Assembly: GCA_024235255.1 (NCBI GenBank)
Contig: JACKMT010000004.1
Location: 62,001 to 126,000 of the forward strand
Length of the DNA stretch: 64,000 nt
Direction of reading: 5' to 3'
From: Chromatiaceae bacterium
Lineage (GTDB): Bacteria > Pseudomonadota > Gammaproteobacteria > Chromatiales > Chromatiaceae
Part shown: one piece after another, positions 1-10,014 of the stretch
Layout of the letters: each line of letters opens with the position of its first letter
Numbering within the stretch: position 1 is the stretch's first letter
Notes under the pieces: generated by a model
Databases searched by the model: none
What the model was told of the DNA's origin: nothing
The model's input: the letters and a program-made list of their open reading frames with translations, nothing else
Position numbers and translations under genes: made by a program

Positions 1-561
<561 letters not shown>

Positions 562-714
562 GTTGTGGTATCGGACTATCGCGGCCTTTGATAGCGTGAG
601 TAGCAATTTTTAATGCCGGATATCTGTGTCATAATGCAGCGCTCGAATCGAATGGGGTGGCGCGGCGGTGTTTCCGCATGCGCAACTGATTTTTAAAATA
701 CCAGGTGAAACACG

Positions 715-1047
715 ATGAGCTTTTTTATATCTGACGCAATGGCCCAGGCGGCTTCCGGTTCGGCATCGGGTCCGGGACTGGAGGGCCTGATACTTCCTAT
801 CGGCCTTATCATCATGCTCTATTTTTTAATGATTCGTCCGCAGATGAAGCGGCAGAAAGAGCACAAGAAGCTGGTCGAATCCCTGTCGAAGGGGGACGAG
901 GTACAGACGGAAGGCGGTATGATGGGTAAAATCAGTGACTTGGATGAGAATTTCGTCAAGTTGGAGATCGCCGAAGGAACCCTGGTGAAATTTCGCCGCA
1001 GCGCCGTTGCTGCCGTTATGCCGAAGGGGACGCTGAAGGAGCTGTAA
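715..1047 (+). CDS. yajC: Sec translocase accessory protein YajC
   Basis: This 110-residue protein has one N-terminal membrane segment (about residues 22-40, ending IMLYFLMIRPQ) followed by a basic QMKRQKEHKK stretch and a small soluble domain with the family sequence GDEVQTEGGMMGKI. YajC associates with SecDF at the inner membrane and supports late steps of protein translocation. The ATG at 715 is preceded by AGGTGA at a suitable distance. It sits between tgt and secD, as in E. coli, and is very likely cotranscribed with secD and secF. Confidence 0.97.
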   Translation: MSFFISDAMAQAASGSASGPGLEGLILPIGLIIMLYFLMIRPQMKRQKEHKKLVESLSKGDEVQTEGGMMGKISDLDENFVKLEIAEGTLVKFRRSAVAAVMPKGTLKEL

Positions 1048-1159
1048 CATCCCACAGGCGGAATTAACACATGCAGGGGCGGGACTCCTACACACCGTTC
1101 CCCCCTGTTTCGGTAATCCTTAGCAACCCACACAAGAATTCACAAAGCCGCATATTCCA

Positions 1160-3013
1160 ATGAACCGATACCCTTTATGGAAGAATATTCTGGTCAGCAT
1201 TGTTTTGTTTGTCGGGCTGATCTATGCCCTGCCTAATATTTTTGACCAGGATCCGGCGCTGGAAATCTCCGGGAGTCGGCGCGCCGAGGCGGATGCTGCG
1301 ACCGAAGCGAGGGTGCGGGAGGCCCTTGACAAGGCCGGAATCGCAATCAAGTCGCTGGATGCCGGCAGCAATAAGCTGCTGTTGAGATTTGACGATTCCG
1401 AGTCTCAGCTGCGCGCCAAAGATTCACTGGAAACGGTGCTTGGCGGGGATTATACACTGGCACTCACGCTCTCGTCCGATGTGCCTGGCTGGCTGCGCTC
1501 AGTGGGCGCGCTGCCGATGTATCTCGGCCTGGATCTGCGCGGAGGTATTCACGTACTGATTGATGTCGACATGGATGCGGCGGTGGAGCAGGCACTGGAT
1601 CGCTACTCTGGCGATATCCGGACCCTGCTGCGCGATGAAAAACTGCGTTATACAACGCTGTCGCTGCAGGGGGATGCGGTGATCATCAATTTCAAGGAGG
1701 CCGAGGTTCGCGCAGAGGCCATCAATAAGATCGAGGATGAATTCCGCAATCTGCTGTTGGAACCAGTGGACAGCGACGGCGCATTTCAGCTGCAGGCGCG
1801 CATGTCCAAGAACGAACAGCAGACCACGCGCAAGTTCGCCCTGGACCAGAACATCACCACGCTGCGCAATCGGGTGAATGCGCTTGGCGTATCCGAACCG
1901 CTTATCCAGCAGCAGGGTGAACGGCGCATCGTGGTGCAGCTGCCGGGTGCGCAGGACCCGGCCAGACTGAAGGATCTGCTTGGCGCCACCGCGACACTGG
2001 AGTACCGGCTGGAGGATACCGAACACAGTGTCGAGGATGCCGTCGCCGGCAGGGTGCCGGTCGGCTCGAAGCTTTACCGCACCCGGGAAGGCAGGCCGAT
2101 TCTGCTCAAAAAACGGGTGATCGTCACCGGCAATCAGATTACCGACGCTTCATCCGGTTTCGATCAGCGCTCGAATCAGCCTGCGGTGTTCGTCAGTCTG
2201 GACGGGCCGGGTGCACGCCGCATGCGAAACGTAACCACGGAGAATGTCGGCAAGCCGATGGCGGTGGTCTTCATCGAGACGCGGACCGAATCAAAAATAG
2301 TCGACGGCAAGAAGGTGACGCGCAAGATCCCGGTGCAGGAGGTGATCAGCGTAGCCAATATCCTCGAGCCGTTCGGGCGCCGTTTCCAAACTACCGGCCT
2401 TGACAGTCCGGCCGAGGCGCACGATCTGGCACTGCTGCTGCGCGCCGGCGCGCTGGCGGCGCCGATCGAAATCGTCGAGGAGCGCACCATCGGACCCTCG
2501 CTTGGGCAGGATAATATCGATCAGGGGTTTCGCTCCGTCATCATAGGAATGTTGTTGGTGATGGTTTTTATGGCGGTCTCCTACCGTGTGTTCGGTATGG
2601 TTGCGAATATGGCACTGCTGTTGAATCTGGTGCTTATCGTGGCGGTGCTCTCCATGCTGCAGGCGACGCTGACACTGCCGGGTATCGCCGGCATCGTGCT
2701 CACCGTCGGCATGGCGGTTGACGCCAACGTCCTGATCTTCGAACGTATCCGTGAGGAGATCGGCATCGGCAATACTCCGCAGGCCAGTATCCACGCCGGC
2801 TACGAGAAGGCGCTCTCCACCATTGTCGACGCCAATGTCACCACGCTGATTGCGGCGGTGGTTCTGTTCTCGTTCGGCACCGGGCCGATCAAGGGCTTTG
2901 CGATAACGCTGTTCATCGGTATTCTGACCTCGATGTTCACCGCCATCGTAGGAACGCGCGCCGTGATCAACCTGGTTTACGGCGGACGCCGTCTCGAGAA
3001 GCTGGTGATTTGA
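1160..3013 (+). CDS. secD: Protein translocase subunit SecD
   Basis: This 617-residue inner-membrane protein has one N-terminal transmembrane helix, a large periplasmic region and a C-terminal block of five helices. It uses the proton motive force to help pull exported proteins through SecYEG. The conserved GLDLRGGIHVLI motif lies near residue 124, and the transmembrane motif GMAVDANVLIFERIREE, which carries the proton-relay Asp, lies near residue 520. Length is normal for the family. No strong ribosome-binding site precedes the ATG at 1160, so translation may partly depend on coupling. secF follows after a short gap. Confidence 0.98.
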   Translation: MNRYPLWKNILVSIVLFVGLIYALPNIFDQDPALEISGSRRAEADAATEARVREALDKAGIAIKSLDAGSNKLLLRFDDSESQLRAKDSLETVLGGDYTLALTLSSDVPGWLRSVGALPMYLGLDLRGGIHVLIDVDMDAAVEQALDRYSGDIRTLLRDEKLRYTTLSLQGDAVIINFKEAEVRAEAINKIEDEFRNLLLEPVDSDGAFQLQARMSKNEQQTTRKFALDQNITTLRNRVNALGVSEPLIQQQGERRIVVQLPGAQDPARLKDLLGATATLEYRLEDTEHSVEDAVAGRVPVGSKLYRTREGRPILLKKRVIVTGNQITDASSGFDQRSNQPAVFVSLDGPGARRMRNVTTENVGKPMAVVFIETRTESKIVDGKKVTRKIPVQEVISVANILEPFGRRFQTTGLDSPAEAHDLALLLRAGALAAPIEIVEERTIGPSLGQDNIDQGFRSVIIGMLLVMVFMAVSYRVFGMVANMALLLNLVLIVAVLSMLQATLTLPGIAGIVLTVGMAVDANVLIFERIREEIGIGNTPQASIHAGYEKALSTIVDANVTTLIAAVVLFSFGTGPIKGFAITLFIGILTSMFTAIVGTRAVINLVYGGRRLEKLVI

Positions 3014-3047
3014 GCAAACTAGCTGGATAAGATTGAAAGAGAAACTT

Positions 3048-3995
3048 ATGCGCATCTTGGATAATCGACAAATAGATTTCCTGGCCAAACGCAAATTGGC
3101 TATGGCCTTTTCCCTCGCACTCATAGTGATTTCACTGCTCTCTTTTCTGGTTCGCGGCCTGAGTCTCGGCATCGACTTCACCGGTGGCACCTTGGTAGAG
3201 GTCGGTTACCCGCAGGCGGTGGAGTTGGCTAAGGTGCGCACTGTGCTCGCCGGGGCAGGCTTTAGCGGGGCTTCGGTTCAGCATTTCGGAACGCCGAAGG
3301 ATGTGCTGGTCCGGTTGCCGCCGAGTGGGAATGAAGACAGCGCCGCTGCACTCAGCAGCAAAGCGTTTGCCGAGTTGAATCGTGCGGCGGACGGTGCTGC
3401 CGAGCTGCGCCGGGTGGAGTTCGTCGGCCCTCAGGTGGGTGACGAACTAACCGAGGACGGTGGTCTGGCAATGCTATATGTACTGATTGGAATTCTGATA
3501 TATGTTGCGCTGCGCTTCGAGTACCGCTTTGCGCTGGGCTCGGTCATCGCGCTGATCCACGACGTTGTGATTACCGTCGGTCTCTTCTCGCTGTTTCAGA
3601 TCGAGTTTGATCTGACGGTGCTGGCGGCAGTGCTGGCCGTAATCGGCTACTCGCTCAATGATACGATCGTGGTGTTCGACAGGATCCGCGAGAACTTCCG
3701 TAAGATGCGCAAGGGAGATTCCGAGCAGATCATCAATACCTCGCTAAACCAGACGCTGTCACGAACATTGGTGACCTCGGGTACCACGCTGCTGGTGCTG
3801 ATTGCGCTGTTTGTGTTTGGGGGGGAGATCATTCACGGTTTTGCACTGGCGCTGATTATCGGCATCGTCATCGGCACTTACTCCTCTATCTACGTCGCCA
3901 GCACGGCGGTGCTGATGCTGGGTGTCAGTAGGGTTGATCTGATGCCGGTGAAGAAGGAGGGCGCCGATATTGCCAGCGACGGCAGCCAGGTTTGA
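3048..3995 (+). CDS. secF: Protein translocase subunit SecF
   Basis: SecF is the partner of SecD. It has six membrane segments, the SecF motif GIDFTGGTLVEV near the N-terminus, and the transmembrane motif VIGYSLNDTIVVFDRIREN. The frame could open at a TTG at 3033, but the ATG at 3048 has AAAGAG a few bases upstream and gives the normal N-terminus (MRILDNRQIDF), so I chose it (315 aa). The gene lies about 35 bases after secD and ends directly before a long palindrome that probably terminates the operon. Confidence 0.97.
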   Translation: MRILDNRQIDFLAKRKLAMAFSLALIVISLLSFLVRGLSLGIDFTGGTLVEVGYPQAVELAKVRTVLAGAGFSGASVQHFGTPKDVLVRLPPSGNEDSAAALSSKAFAELNRAADGAAELRRVEFVGPQVGDELTEDGGLAMLYVLIGILIYVALRFEYRFALGSVIALIHDVVITVGLFSLFQIEFDLTVLAAVLAVIGYSLNDTIVVFDRIRENFRKMRKGDSEQIINTSLNQTLSRTLVTSGTTLLVLIALFVFGGEIIHGFALALIIGIVIGTYSSIYVASTAVLMLGVSRVDLMPVKKEGADIASDGSQV

Positions 3996-3996
3996 C

Positions 3997-4056
3997 TAGA
4001 ACCTGTCTCATAATCCCGCACGGCCGCGACCGTGCGGGATTATGAGATAGGTTCTA
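3997..4056. repeat. 60-bp near-perfect palindrome, probable bidirectional terminator and dispersed repeat
   Basis: Two 27-base arms (3997-4023 and 4030-4056) pair with only one G:U mismatch around a six-base loop. The outer arm reads TAGAACCTGTCTCATAATCC. It starts two bases after the secF stop and lies between two converging genes, which suits a bidirectional terminator, although there is no long T-tract. A decayed copy with the same outer arm occurs at 18982-19035, so this is a repeated element, not a unique terminator. Confidence 0.85.
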
Positions 4057-4094
4057 GGGCATGGCAATCGTATCCAATTGCTGAGCGTGCGCTC

Positions 4095-4352
4095 CTAACA
4101 GGCGGCTTTCCGCAGCTGGGGAAAGGGTAGGACCTCTGCCAGGTCGGATCGGCTTTTCCGTGCTGACTCTGGTTTCCGGTGCGTTTTCCCAAAAGCGTGT
4201 TCCGGGGCTATCTCGATAATTTCAAACTCCGCACAGCTGATAGCGTAGGCCGATTCCAGTGACAGCTCCAGCATGCCGTCCAACACGTCGCGCATTACCA
4301 TCTCCAGCGCGTGGTCGCTGACTTTAATCGGTTTTTCGTTGTTATCTGCCAT
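4095..4352 (-). CDS. Small protein of unknown function
   Basis: This is an 85-residue soluble protein that I do not recognise. The N-terminal half is acidic and probably helical (DHALEMVMRDVLDGMLELSLE). The second half is basic (GKTHRKPESARKSRSD). It has two cysteines, one of them the C-terminal residue. The ATG at 4352 has AGGAAC upstream at a usable distance. It converges on secF and precedes suhB on the opposite strand, so it is probably transcribed alone or after suhB. No membrane segment or signal peptide is visible. Confidence 0.55.
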   Translation of the reverse strand: MADNNEKPIKVSDHALEMVMRDVLDGMLELSLESAYAISCAEFEIIEIAPEHAFGKTHRKPESARKSRSDLAEVLPFPQLRKAAC

Positions 4353-4459
4353 CTAGCATGTTCCTGTCCGGTCTCTTCGGTGCAAAGCTGCAAGCGGGAT
4401 TCAGACGAATTAGCGTTCAGGCAGTTGAAATCTTGAGGTCGAAGAGTTTGGAAATGTGA

Positions 4460-5260
4460 TCAAAAGCGCAGATGGTCAGTGCGATGGGGATCAATAATTT
4501 TCCGCATCAGGCTGTGAACTTTCAATCCACCTGCGATCACATTGCCGCTCTCCAGATAACGGTCACCACCGCCAAAATCGGATACCACACCGCCTGCCTC
4601 CTTCACCAACAGCGCACCGGCGGCGATATCCCACTGCGCCAGACCCAGCTCCCAGAAGCCGTCTACGCGGCCTGCAGCGACATATGCTAGATCGAGCGCG
4701 GCCGAACCTGGGCGACGTATCCCGGCGGTCTCTTTGACGAACGATTTGAACATTTCCAGGTAGGCATCCAGATGCGCCTGCTCGCGGTATGGGAAGCCGG
4801 TACCCAGCAGGGCACCCTCAAGCCCCTTGCGTCCGCTGACCCGGATACGCCGGTCATTCAGCTGCGCCCCTTCGCCGCGACTCGCGGTAAACATCTCTTC
4901 CCGCATCGGATCATAGACCAACGCCTGTTCCAGAACCCCCTTGTGTTTCAGCGCGATAGAGATCGAGAACTGAGGAAATCCGTGCAGATAGTTGGTGGTG
5001 CCATCCAGTGGATCGATAATCCACTCGTATTCGCTCCTACCGCCTTTATAGCCGCTCTCTTCGGCCAGAATTGCATGGTCGGGGTAGGTCTTGCGCAGCA
5101 CCTCGATAATGACTTGCTCGGCGGCACGATCCACTTCGGAGACGAAGTCGTTCATTCCCTTATTATCGATGGTGAGTGTGTCGACCCGGTCGAAGTAGCG
5201 GATCAGCAGATTGCCGGCGCTGCGGGCAGCGCGCGTGGCGATGTTGATGGTTGGGTGCAT
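4460..5260 (-). CDS. suhB: Inositol-1-monophosphatase SuhB
   Basis: This Mg2+-dependent phosphatase of the FIG superfamily is 266 residues long from the chosen start. The metal and substrate motifs are visible: ILAEESG, WIIDPLDGTTNYLHGFP and, near the C-terminus, WDIAAGALLVKEAGG. The frame extends upstream to a TTG at 5308, but the ATG at 5260 gives the family N-terminus (MHPTINIATRAARSAG), so I used it. In enterobacteria SuhB also contributes to rRNA antitermination, and that role may apply here. It is divergent from trmJ, as in many gammaproteobacteria. Confidence 0.95.
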   Translation of the reverse strand: MHPTINIATRAARSAGNLLIRYFDRVDTLTIDNKGMNDFVSEVDRAAEQVIIEVLRKTYPDHAILAEESGYKGGRSEYEWIIDPLDGTTNYLHGFPQFSISIALKHKGVLEQALVYDPMREEMFTASRGEGAQLNDRRIRVSGRKGLEGALLGTGFPYREQAHLDAYLEMFKSFVKETAGIRRPGSAALDLAYVAAGRVDGFWELGLAQWDIAAGALLVKEAGGVVSDFGGGDRYLESGNVIAGGLKVHSLMRKIIDPHRTDHLRF

Positions 5261-5494
5261 GCCAATAGAAACTGTCGTTGAATGATGGGAAGATCCCGGA
5301 TCTTGCAAGCCCGGTAATATTTATACCCGGCATCTCCGGACCCCAATTATAACCGGATGTTATCCTGGCGTCTTTGCATGCCGGATGAAATTCGATTCGG
5401 AGACACCTTTATTTTTTACACTCTTCGATTAGAATCCCGCGAACTCAGGTATCTGAAAACCGGAATCGGGGCTGCCGGTCTGAGGAAGGTGCAT

Positions 5495-6238
5495 ATGTTA
5501 CGAAATATCCGAATCGTGCTGATCGGCACTACTCATCCCGGCAATATTGGTGCAGTTGCCCGGGCGATGAAAAATATGTGCCTTGAGCAGCTGGTGCTGG
5601 TCAATCCGAAGATTTTTCCTAGCGCGGAGGCAACGGCACGGGCTTCCGGCGCCGACGATCTGCTGGCAAGTGCCCGAGTGTGCGAGACGCTCGAGCAGGC
5701 GATCGCTGGGTGTCGACTGGTGGTTGGGGCCAGCGCACGCCTGCGTAGTGTCGAGTGGCCCCAACTGGACCCGAGGGCGTGCGCGGAAAAATTGGTGATG
5801 GAGTGCCAGGGCGACACCGATGCGGCGCTGTTGTTCGGCCGTGAGAGCTCAGGACTCTCCAATGCTGAATTGGACCGCTGTCACTATCTGGTGCATATAC
5901 CGGCCAATCCGGTATTCAGCTCACTCAACCTCTCCCAGGCGGTACAGGTGCTGGGCTACGAGCTGCATGTTGCCGATTTGGCGATGCGGCAGGTGCCGGT
6001 GGAGAGCGTGTCAATAGCTGCTCGCGACCCGGTATCCGCGGAGGTCATGGAGGGATTTTTCGTCCATCTGCGACAGACTATGAAAGATATCGGTTTTTTA
6101 GACCCCAAACAGTCTGAGAAGCTGCAGCGCCGATTGCGGCGGCTTTTTCTGCGAGCCAGGCCGGATCGTGATGAGATAAACATTCTGCGCGGCATTCTGA
6201 GTGCCGCGCAGGGTAGAAAATCGATGCGCCCGGAATAA
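5495..6238 (+). CDS. trmJ: tRNA (cytidine/uridine-2'-O-)-methyltransferase TrmJ
   Basis: This SPOUT-family methyltransferase modifies the ribose of nucleotide 32 in tRNA. It is 247 residues from the ATG at 5495, which is preceded by a strong AGGAAGG. A longer frame to 5357 lacks such a site and adds an unrelated N-terminus. SPOUT motifs are present: GTTHPGNIGAVARAMKNM at the N-terminus, LLFGRESSGLSNAEL in the middle, and LNLSQAVQVLGYEL in the knot. The gene precedes cysE and iscR, a conserved order in this class. Confidence 0.95.
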   Translation: MLRNIRIVLIGTTHPGNIGAVARAMKNMCLEQLVLVNPKIFPSAEATARASGADDLLASARVCETLEQAIAGCRLVVGASARLRSVEWPQLDPRACAEKLVMECQGDTDAALLFGRESSGLSNAELDRCHYLVHIPANPVFSSLNLSQAVQVLGYELHVADLAMRQVPVESVSIAARDPVSAEVMEGFFVHLRQTMKDIGFLDPKQSEKLQRRLRRLFLRARPDRDEINILRGILSAAQGRKSMRPE

Positions 6239-6373
6239 TTTCCGGATTTCGGCAAGCGTTGCATCCGCTGATGGGAAATGGCTGAAACAACACTTCCCCA
6301 GGGGGGAAGTTTTACTATTAATCGAGTAGAATACTCTGAAATACGGTAAGCTGGGCGGGTGGCCCTCTTAAGC

Positions 6374-7189
6374 ATGTTCGAGCGACTCAAAGAAGATATT
6401 GATTGTGTGTTTGAAAGGGACCCGGCGGCACGCAATGCTTTTGAGATATTGACCACCTATCCCGGATTGCACGCGATCCTGATCCACCGGCTCAGCCACT
6501 GGCTATGGAACAGTGGCCTGCTCTGGCTGGCCCGGGCTATCTCGACCTTTGGACGCTGGATAACCGGAATTGAGATTCACCCCGGTGCTACTATCGGGCG
6601 GCGTTTCTTCATCGATCACGGGATGGGTGTGGTGATCGGTGAGACGGCGATGATCGGCGATGGCTGCACGCTTTATCACGGTGTGACACTGGGCGGCACC
6701 AGCTGGCAGAAAGGGAAGCGCCACCCGACCCTCGGCAACGATGTCGTTGTGGGAGCGGGAGCCAAGGTTTTGGGGCCAATTGAGATCGGAGCGGGTGCAC
6801 GTATCGGCTCTAACGCTGTAGTGGTCAAAGCCGTACCTCCCGGCACCACAGTGGTGGGCGTACCGGGCAGATTGGTGGAGCCGGTAGACACGGCTAATGG
6901 AGTGCACCGCGAGAGGATCGCGCAAAAGATGGGATTTGACGCTTATGGCGTCACCAGTGATGCACCTGACCCGGTGGCGCATGCGATCAACTGTATGCTC
7001 GACCATATCCACGTGATGGACAAGCGGATGGAGGAGATGTGCAACAACCTGAGAAAGCTGTCTCAGGAGCAGCCGGACCTGGAGCTGCCGGAGCTGGATT
7101 CCTGCGAAATCGCCTCCACTGCAGAAGAGCTGATGCGTATTCACTCCAGTGACCATCACCGCAACGCAAAAACGAACCTGTCTGACTGA
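6374..7189 (+). CDS. cysE: Serine O-acetyltransferase
   Basis: CysE makes O-acetylserine from serine and acetyl-CoA, the first step of cysteine synthesis. The N-terminal helical domain ([21 protein letters not shown]) is followed by left-handed beta-helix hexapeptides holding the catalytic segment [12 protein letters not shown] and the CoA loop [13 protein letters not shown]. The frame could open at a GTG at 6359, but the ATG at 6374 gives the family N-terminus (271 aa). Its place just upstream of iscR is typical and functionally sensible, because cysteine is the sulfur donor for IscS. The C-terminal tail after residue 200 is longer than in E. coli. Confidence 0.95.
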   Translation: MFERLKEDIDCVFERDPAARNAFEILTTYPGLHAILIHRLSHWLWNSGLLWLARAISTFGRWITGIEIHPGATIGRRFFIDHGMGVVIGETAMIGDGCTLYHGVTLGGTSWQKGKRHPTLGNDVVVGAGAKVLGPIEIGAGARIGSNAVVVKAVPPGTTVVGVPGRLVEPVDTANGVHRERIAQKMGFDAYGVTSDAPDPVAHAINCMLDHIHVMDKRMEEMCNNLRKLSQEQPDLELPELDSCEIASTAEELMRIHSSDHHRNAKTNLSD

Positions 7190-7291
7190 GTCTGGGGGTT
7201 GAGCTTCGCTCCTGGGCAAGCAAGCGGATGCAGAATCTTCAGCACTACGTGAAAGACATCGTCCCCCTGTTTCTGTCGGGAAGACTAGATA

Positions 7292-7316
7292 ATACTTGAT
7301 CATATTAGTCAAGTAT
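7292..7316. promoter_or_regulatory. Type 1 IscR operator upstream of iscR
   Basis: A 25-base imperfect palindrome beginning ATACTTGATC and ending AGTCAAGTAT matches 23 of 25 positions of the E. coli type 1 consensus ATASYYGACTRWWWYAGTCRRSTAT, as I recall it. It lies 38 bases before the iscR start. A TATAAA-like -10 element overlaps or follows its right end (7317-7322). [2Fe-2S]-IscR would repress its own operon from here. The site is seen directly; the binding is inferred. Confidence 0.85.
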
Positions 7317-7354
7317 TATAAAGTACGGGAACGAAAAATTCGGGAGTAACCCTA

Positions 7355-7840
7355 GTGAGATTGACCACTAAAGGCAGGTATGCGGTAACCGCCATGCTGG
7401 ATCTGGCGTTACACGATGGAAACGGCCCCACAACACTGGCGGATATCGCGGAACGGCAGGGTATCTCATTGTCGTATCTTGAACAGCTCTTCTCCAGGCT
7501 GCGGAAAAATACGCTGGTGCGAAGTGTGCGTGGCCCTGGGGGAGGTTATGTACTGGCAAGGGGCGTCGAGCAGATTCATGTAGCCGAAGTGATTTCGGCG
7601 GTTGATGAGTCGGTCGATACCACCCGCTGCGGCGGCGGCCACAACTGTCAGGACAACGAGCGCTGCCTGACTCATGATCTGTGGCACGATCTGAGTGACC
7701 GGATCCACGAATATCTGACCAAGATAAGTCTGCATGATCTGATGTCTCAGCGTGGGGTCAGGCAGGTCGCTGAGCGGCAGGACGGGATGCAGAAACACGA
7801 AGTAAAGCTTGCCTCCTTCGAATCATCAGCACAGGCTTAA
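7355..7840 (+). CDS. iscR: Fe-S cluster assembly transcriptional regulator IscR
   Basis: This 161-residue Rrf2-family regulator has an N-terminal winged helix ([18 protein letters not shown]) and the ligands C92, C98, C104 and H107, at the same numbering as E. coli IscR, so it should bind a [2Fe-2S] cluster. The start is a GTG at 7355 with GGGAGT upstream. It heads the iscRSUA-hscBA-fdx-iscX operon and has a clear operator at 7292-7316, which implies feedback by cluster supply. The C-terminal tail after residue 130 is variable. Confidence 0.97.
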   Translation: MRLTTKGRYAVTAMLDLALHDGNGPTTLADIAERQGISLSYLEQLFSRLRKNTLVRSVRGPGGGYVLARGVEQIHVAEVISAVDESVDTTRCGGGHNCQDNERCLTHDLWHDLSDRIHEYLTKISLHDLMSQRGVRQVAERQDGMQKHEVKLASFESSAQA

Positions 7841-7887
7841 GTCATTGTATTTAAACGCTTAATAGCGCGATTATTGCTGGAGTAACG

Positions 7888-9102
7888 ATGAAACTACCGA
7901 TCTACATGGACTATTCGGCCACTACGCCGGTAGACCCCCGGGTTGCCGAGATAATGTGCAGCTACCTGACCCCTGATGGTAAGTTCGGCAATCCGGCATC
8001 CCGTTCCCACCGGTTCGGTTGGGATGCGGATGATGCAGTGGAAGAGTCGAGGAATCAGGTTGCGGCGCTGATAAATGCCAACCCAAAAGAGATCGTCTGG
8101 ACTTCCGGCGCCACTGAATCGGACAATCTGGCAATCAAAGGTGCAGCCCAGTTCTATCACAGACAGGGCAAACACATAGTTACCTGCAAGACCGAGCACA
8201 AGGCGGTGCTGGATACTTGCCGTCAGTTGGAGCGAGAGGGTTTTGCAGTAACCTATCTCGATCCGGAGCCTAGTGGTCTCATCGATCTGGCCAAGCTTGA
8301 GGCGGCGTTGCGCGACGACACCATTCTGGTTTCAATTATGCACGTTAACAACGAGATAGGCGTGATTCAAGACATCGCGGCCATCGGCGAGCTGACCCGG
8401 TCCAGGAAAATCCTGCTGCATGTGGATGCCGCCCAGAGCGCCGGCAAGGTACCGATTGACACCGAAACAATGAAGATCGATCTGCTGTCGCTGTCGGCGC
8501 ACAAGATTTACGGCCCGAAAGGGATCGGCGCGCTCTACGTGCGGCGCAAGCCCCGAGTCCGGCTAGAGGCGCAGATGCACGGCGGCGGCCACGAGCGCGG
8601 CATGCGTTCCGGTACACTTGCCACGCACCAGATCGTCGGTATGGGAGAGGCTTTCCGTATCGCCCGCGAGGAGATGGCCAGCGACAACGCACGCATTCTC
8701 GGACTACGCAATCGGCTTTGGTCCGGCCTGAGCGACTTGGAGGAGGTCTACCTGAATGGCCACCTGGAACAGCGCACCGTTGGTAATCTGAATGTCAGCT
8801 TCGCCTATGTGGAAGGAGAGTCGCTGATCATGGCGTTGAAAGATATTGCGGTCTCCTCCGGATCGGCTTGCACCTCGGCCAGCCTTGAGCCCAGCTACGT
8901 GCTGCGAGCGCTGGGCCGGGAGGATGAACTGGCGCACAGTTCGATACGCTTCACCATCGGACGCTTCACTACCGAGGAGGAGATTGATTTCGTTGTCGAC
9001 TTGGTGCGTAGACAGGTTTTGCGGCTGCGCGAACTTTCGCCATTGTGGGATATGTTTAAAGAGGGGGTGGACCTGAAATCGGTGCAATGGGCGGCACACT
9101 GA
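7888..9102 (+). CDS. iscS: Cysteine desulfurase IscS
   Basis: This PLP enzyme takes sulfur from cysteine and passes it as persulfide to IscU, tRNA thiolation and other acceptors. It is 404 residues, as in E. coli. K206 in the LSAHKIYGP motif binds PLP, and C328 in [10 protein letters not shown] is the persulfide-forming cysteine; both match the E. coli positions. The ATG at 7888 follows a GGAG site. The protein ends with the conserved LKSVQWAAH tail that contacts IscU. Confidence 0.98.
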   Translation: MKLPIYMDYSATTPVDPRVAEIMCSYLTPDGKFGNPASRSHRFGWDADDAVEESRNQVAALINANPKEIVWTSGATESDNLAIKGAAQFYHRQGKHIVTCKTEHKAVLDTCRQLEREGFAVTYLDPEPSGLIDLAKLEAALRDDTILVSIMHVNNEIGVIQDIAAIGELTRSRKILLHVDAAQSAGKVPIDTETMKIDLLSLSAHKIYGPKGIGALYVRRKPRVRLEAQMHGGGHERGMRSGTLATHQIVGMGEAFRIAREEMASDNARILGLRNRLWSGLSDLEEVYLNGHLEQRTVGNLNVSFAYVEGESLIMALKDIAVSSGSACTSASLEPSYVLRALGREDELAHSSIRFTIGRFTTEEEIDFVVDLVRRQVLRLRELSPLWDMFKEGVDLKSVQWAAH

Positions 9103-9206
9103 AACAATACACGGCAGCCGCAATCCAAAGTCATTGGTTTTTGGTAATATTTAACACATCAGCCAGCCGGCAATGAGACTGGCTACAGAGTTGGAGAGTC
9201 TAGATC

Positions 9207-9590
9207 ATGGCATACAGTGATAAGGTCCTCGATCATTACGAAAACCCACGTAATGTCGGGATGCTGGACAAAGAGTCCAAGAACGTGGGTACCGGTATGG
9301 TGGGTGCGCCGGCTTGTGGCGATGTCATGCGGCTGCAGATTCAAGTCAACGAGAATGGCATCATCGAGGACGCCAAATTCAAGACATACGGCTGCGGATC
9401 CGCCATTGCCTCCAGTAGTCTGTTGACCGAGTGGGTCAAGGGAAAAACCCTGGAGGAGGCGCAGAAGATCAAGAATACCGATATTGCCGAGGAGTTGGCA
9501 CTGCCGCCGGTCAAAGTGCATTGCTCGGTGTTGGCCGAGGATGCGATCAGGGCAGCAGTGGAGGATTTTACCTCCAAGCAGGGTAAGTAA
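9207..9590 (+). CDS. iscU: Fe-S cluster scaffold protein IscU
   Basis: IscU is the scaffold on which [2Fe-2S] clusters are built. The 127-residue sequence has all expected ligands, C37, D39, C63, H105 and C106, and the LPPVK motif (99-103) recognised by HscA. About 100 bases separate it from iscS. That gap contains a small hairpin (stem AGCCAG/CTGGCT, 9161-9184) just upstream of the iscU start, which may affect mRNA processing between iscS and iscU. That role is inference only. Confidence 0.98.
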   Translation: MAYSDKVLDHYENPRNVGMLDKESKNVGTGMVGAPACGDVMRLQIQVNENGIIEDAKFKTYGCGSAIASSSLLTEWVKGKTLEEAQKIKNTDIAEELALPPVKVHCSVLAEDAIRAAVEDFTSKQGK

Positions 9591-9648
9591 TTAGATTGTC
9601 GATCAGAGCAGCCGGCGCTTCCGGCTGTGCGATCCGGAGTAGAGGAAA

Positions 9649-9972
9649 ATGTCCATAACATTAACCGAAGCGGCAGCAAATCATGTCAAGAGCTTCATCA
9701 AAAGCCGCGGTGTCGGGTTGGGAATCCGCCTGGGTGTGAGAACCTCGGGTTGTTCAGGCATGGCGTATGTGCTGGAGTTTGCCGACCGACAGGATGAGGG
9801 AGATCAGGTTTTCGAGCACCATGGCGTCAAGGTACTGGTAGATGCGAAAAGCCTGCTTTATCTCGACGGCACGGAGTTGGATTACACCAAAGAGGGACTA
9901 AACGAAGGCTTCAGGTTCAATAACCCCAACGTGAAGGACGCCTGCGGTTGCGGCGAAAGTTTCAACGTCTGA
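9649..9972 (+). CDS. iscA: A-type Fe-S carrier protein IscA
   Basis: This is a 107-residue A-type carrier that accepts clusters or iron and delivers them to apoproteins. The three conserved cysteines are C35 in TSGCSGMAY and C99 and C101 in the C-terminal ACGCGESF. The ATG at 9649 is preceded by AGAGGA. It lies between iscU and hscB in the standard order. Confidence 0.97.
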   Translation: MSITLTEAAANHVKSFIKSRGVGLGIRLGVRTSGCSGMAYVLEFADRQDEGDQVFEHHGVKVLVDAKSLLYLDGTELDYTKEGLNEGFRFNNPNVKDACGCGESFNV

Positions 9973-10014
9973 CACACCTTCCACCCCCTAACTCATACAA
10001 TATAGATAGTACCC

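Noticed and set aside
2291..3190. 299-codon open frame on the - strand opposite secD/secF
   Set aside because: It lies fully antisense to well-conserved genes and its translation is rich in Arg, His and Gln without domains; it is a shadow of the G/C-rich coding strand.
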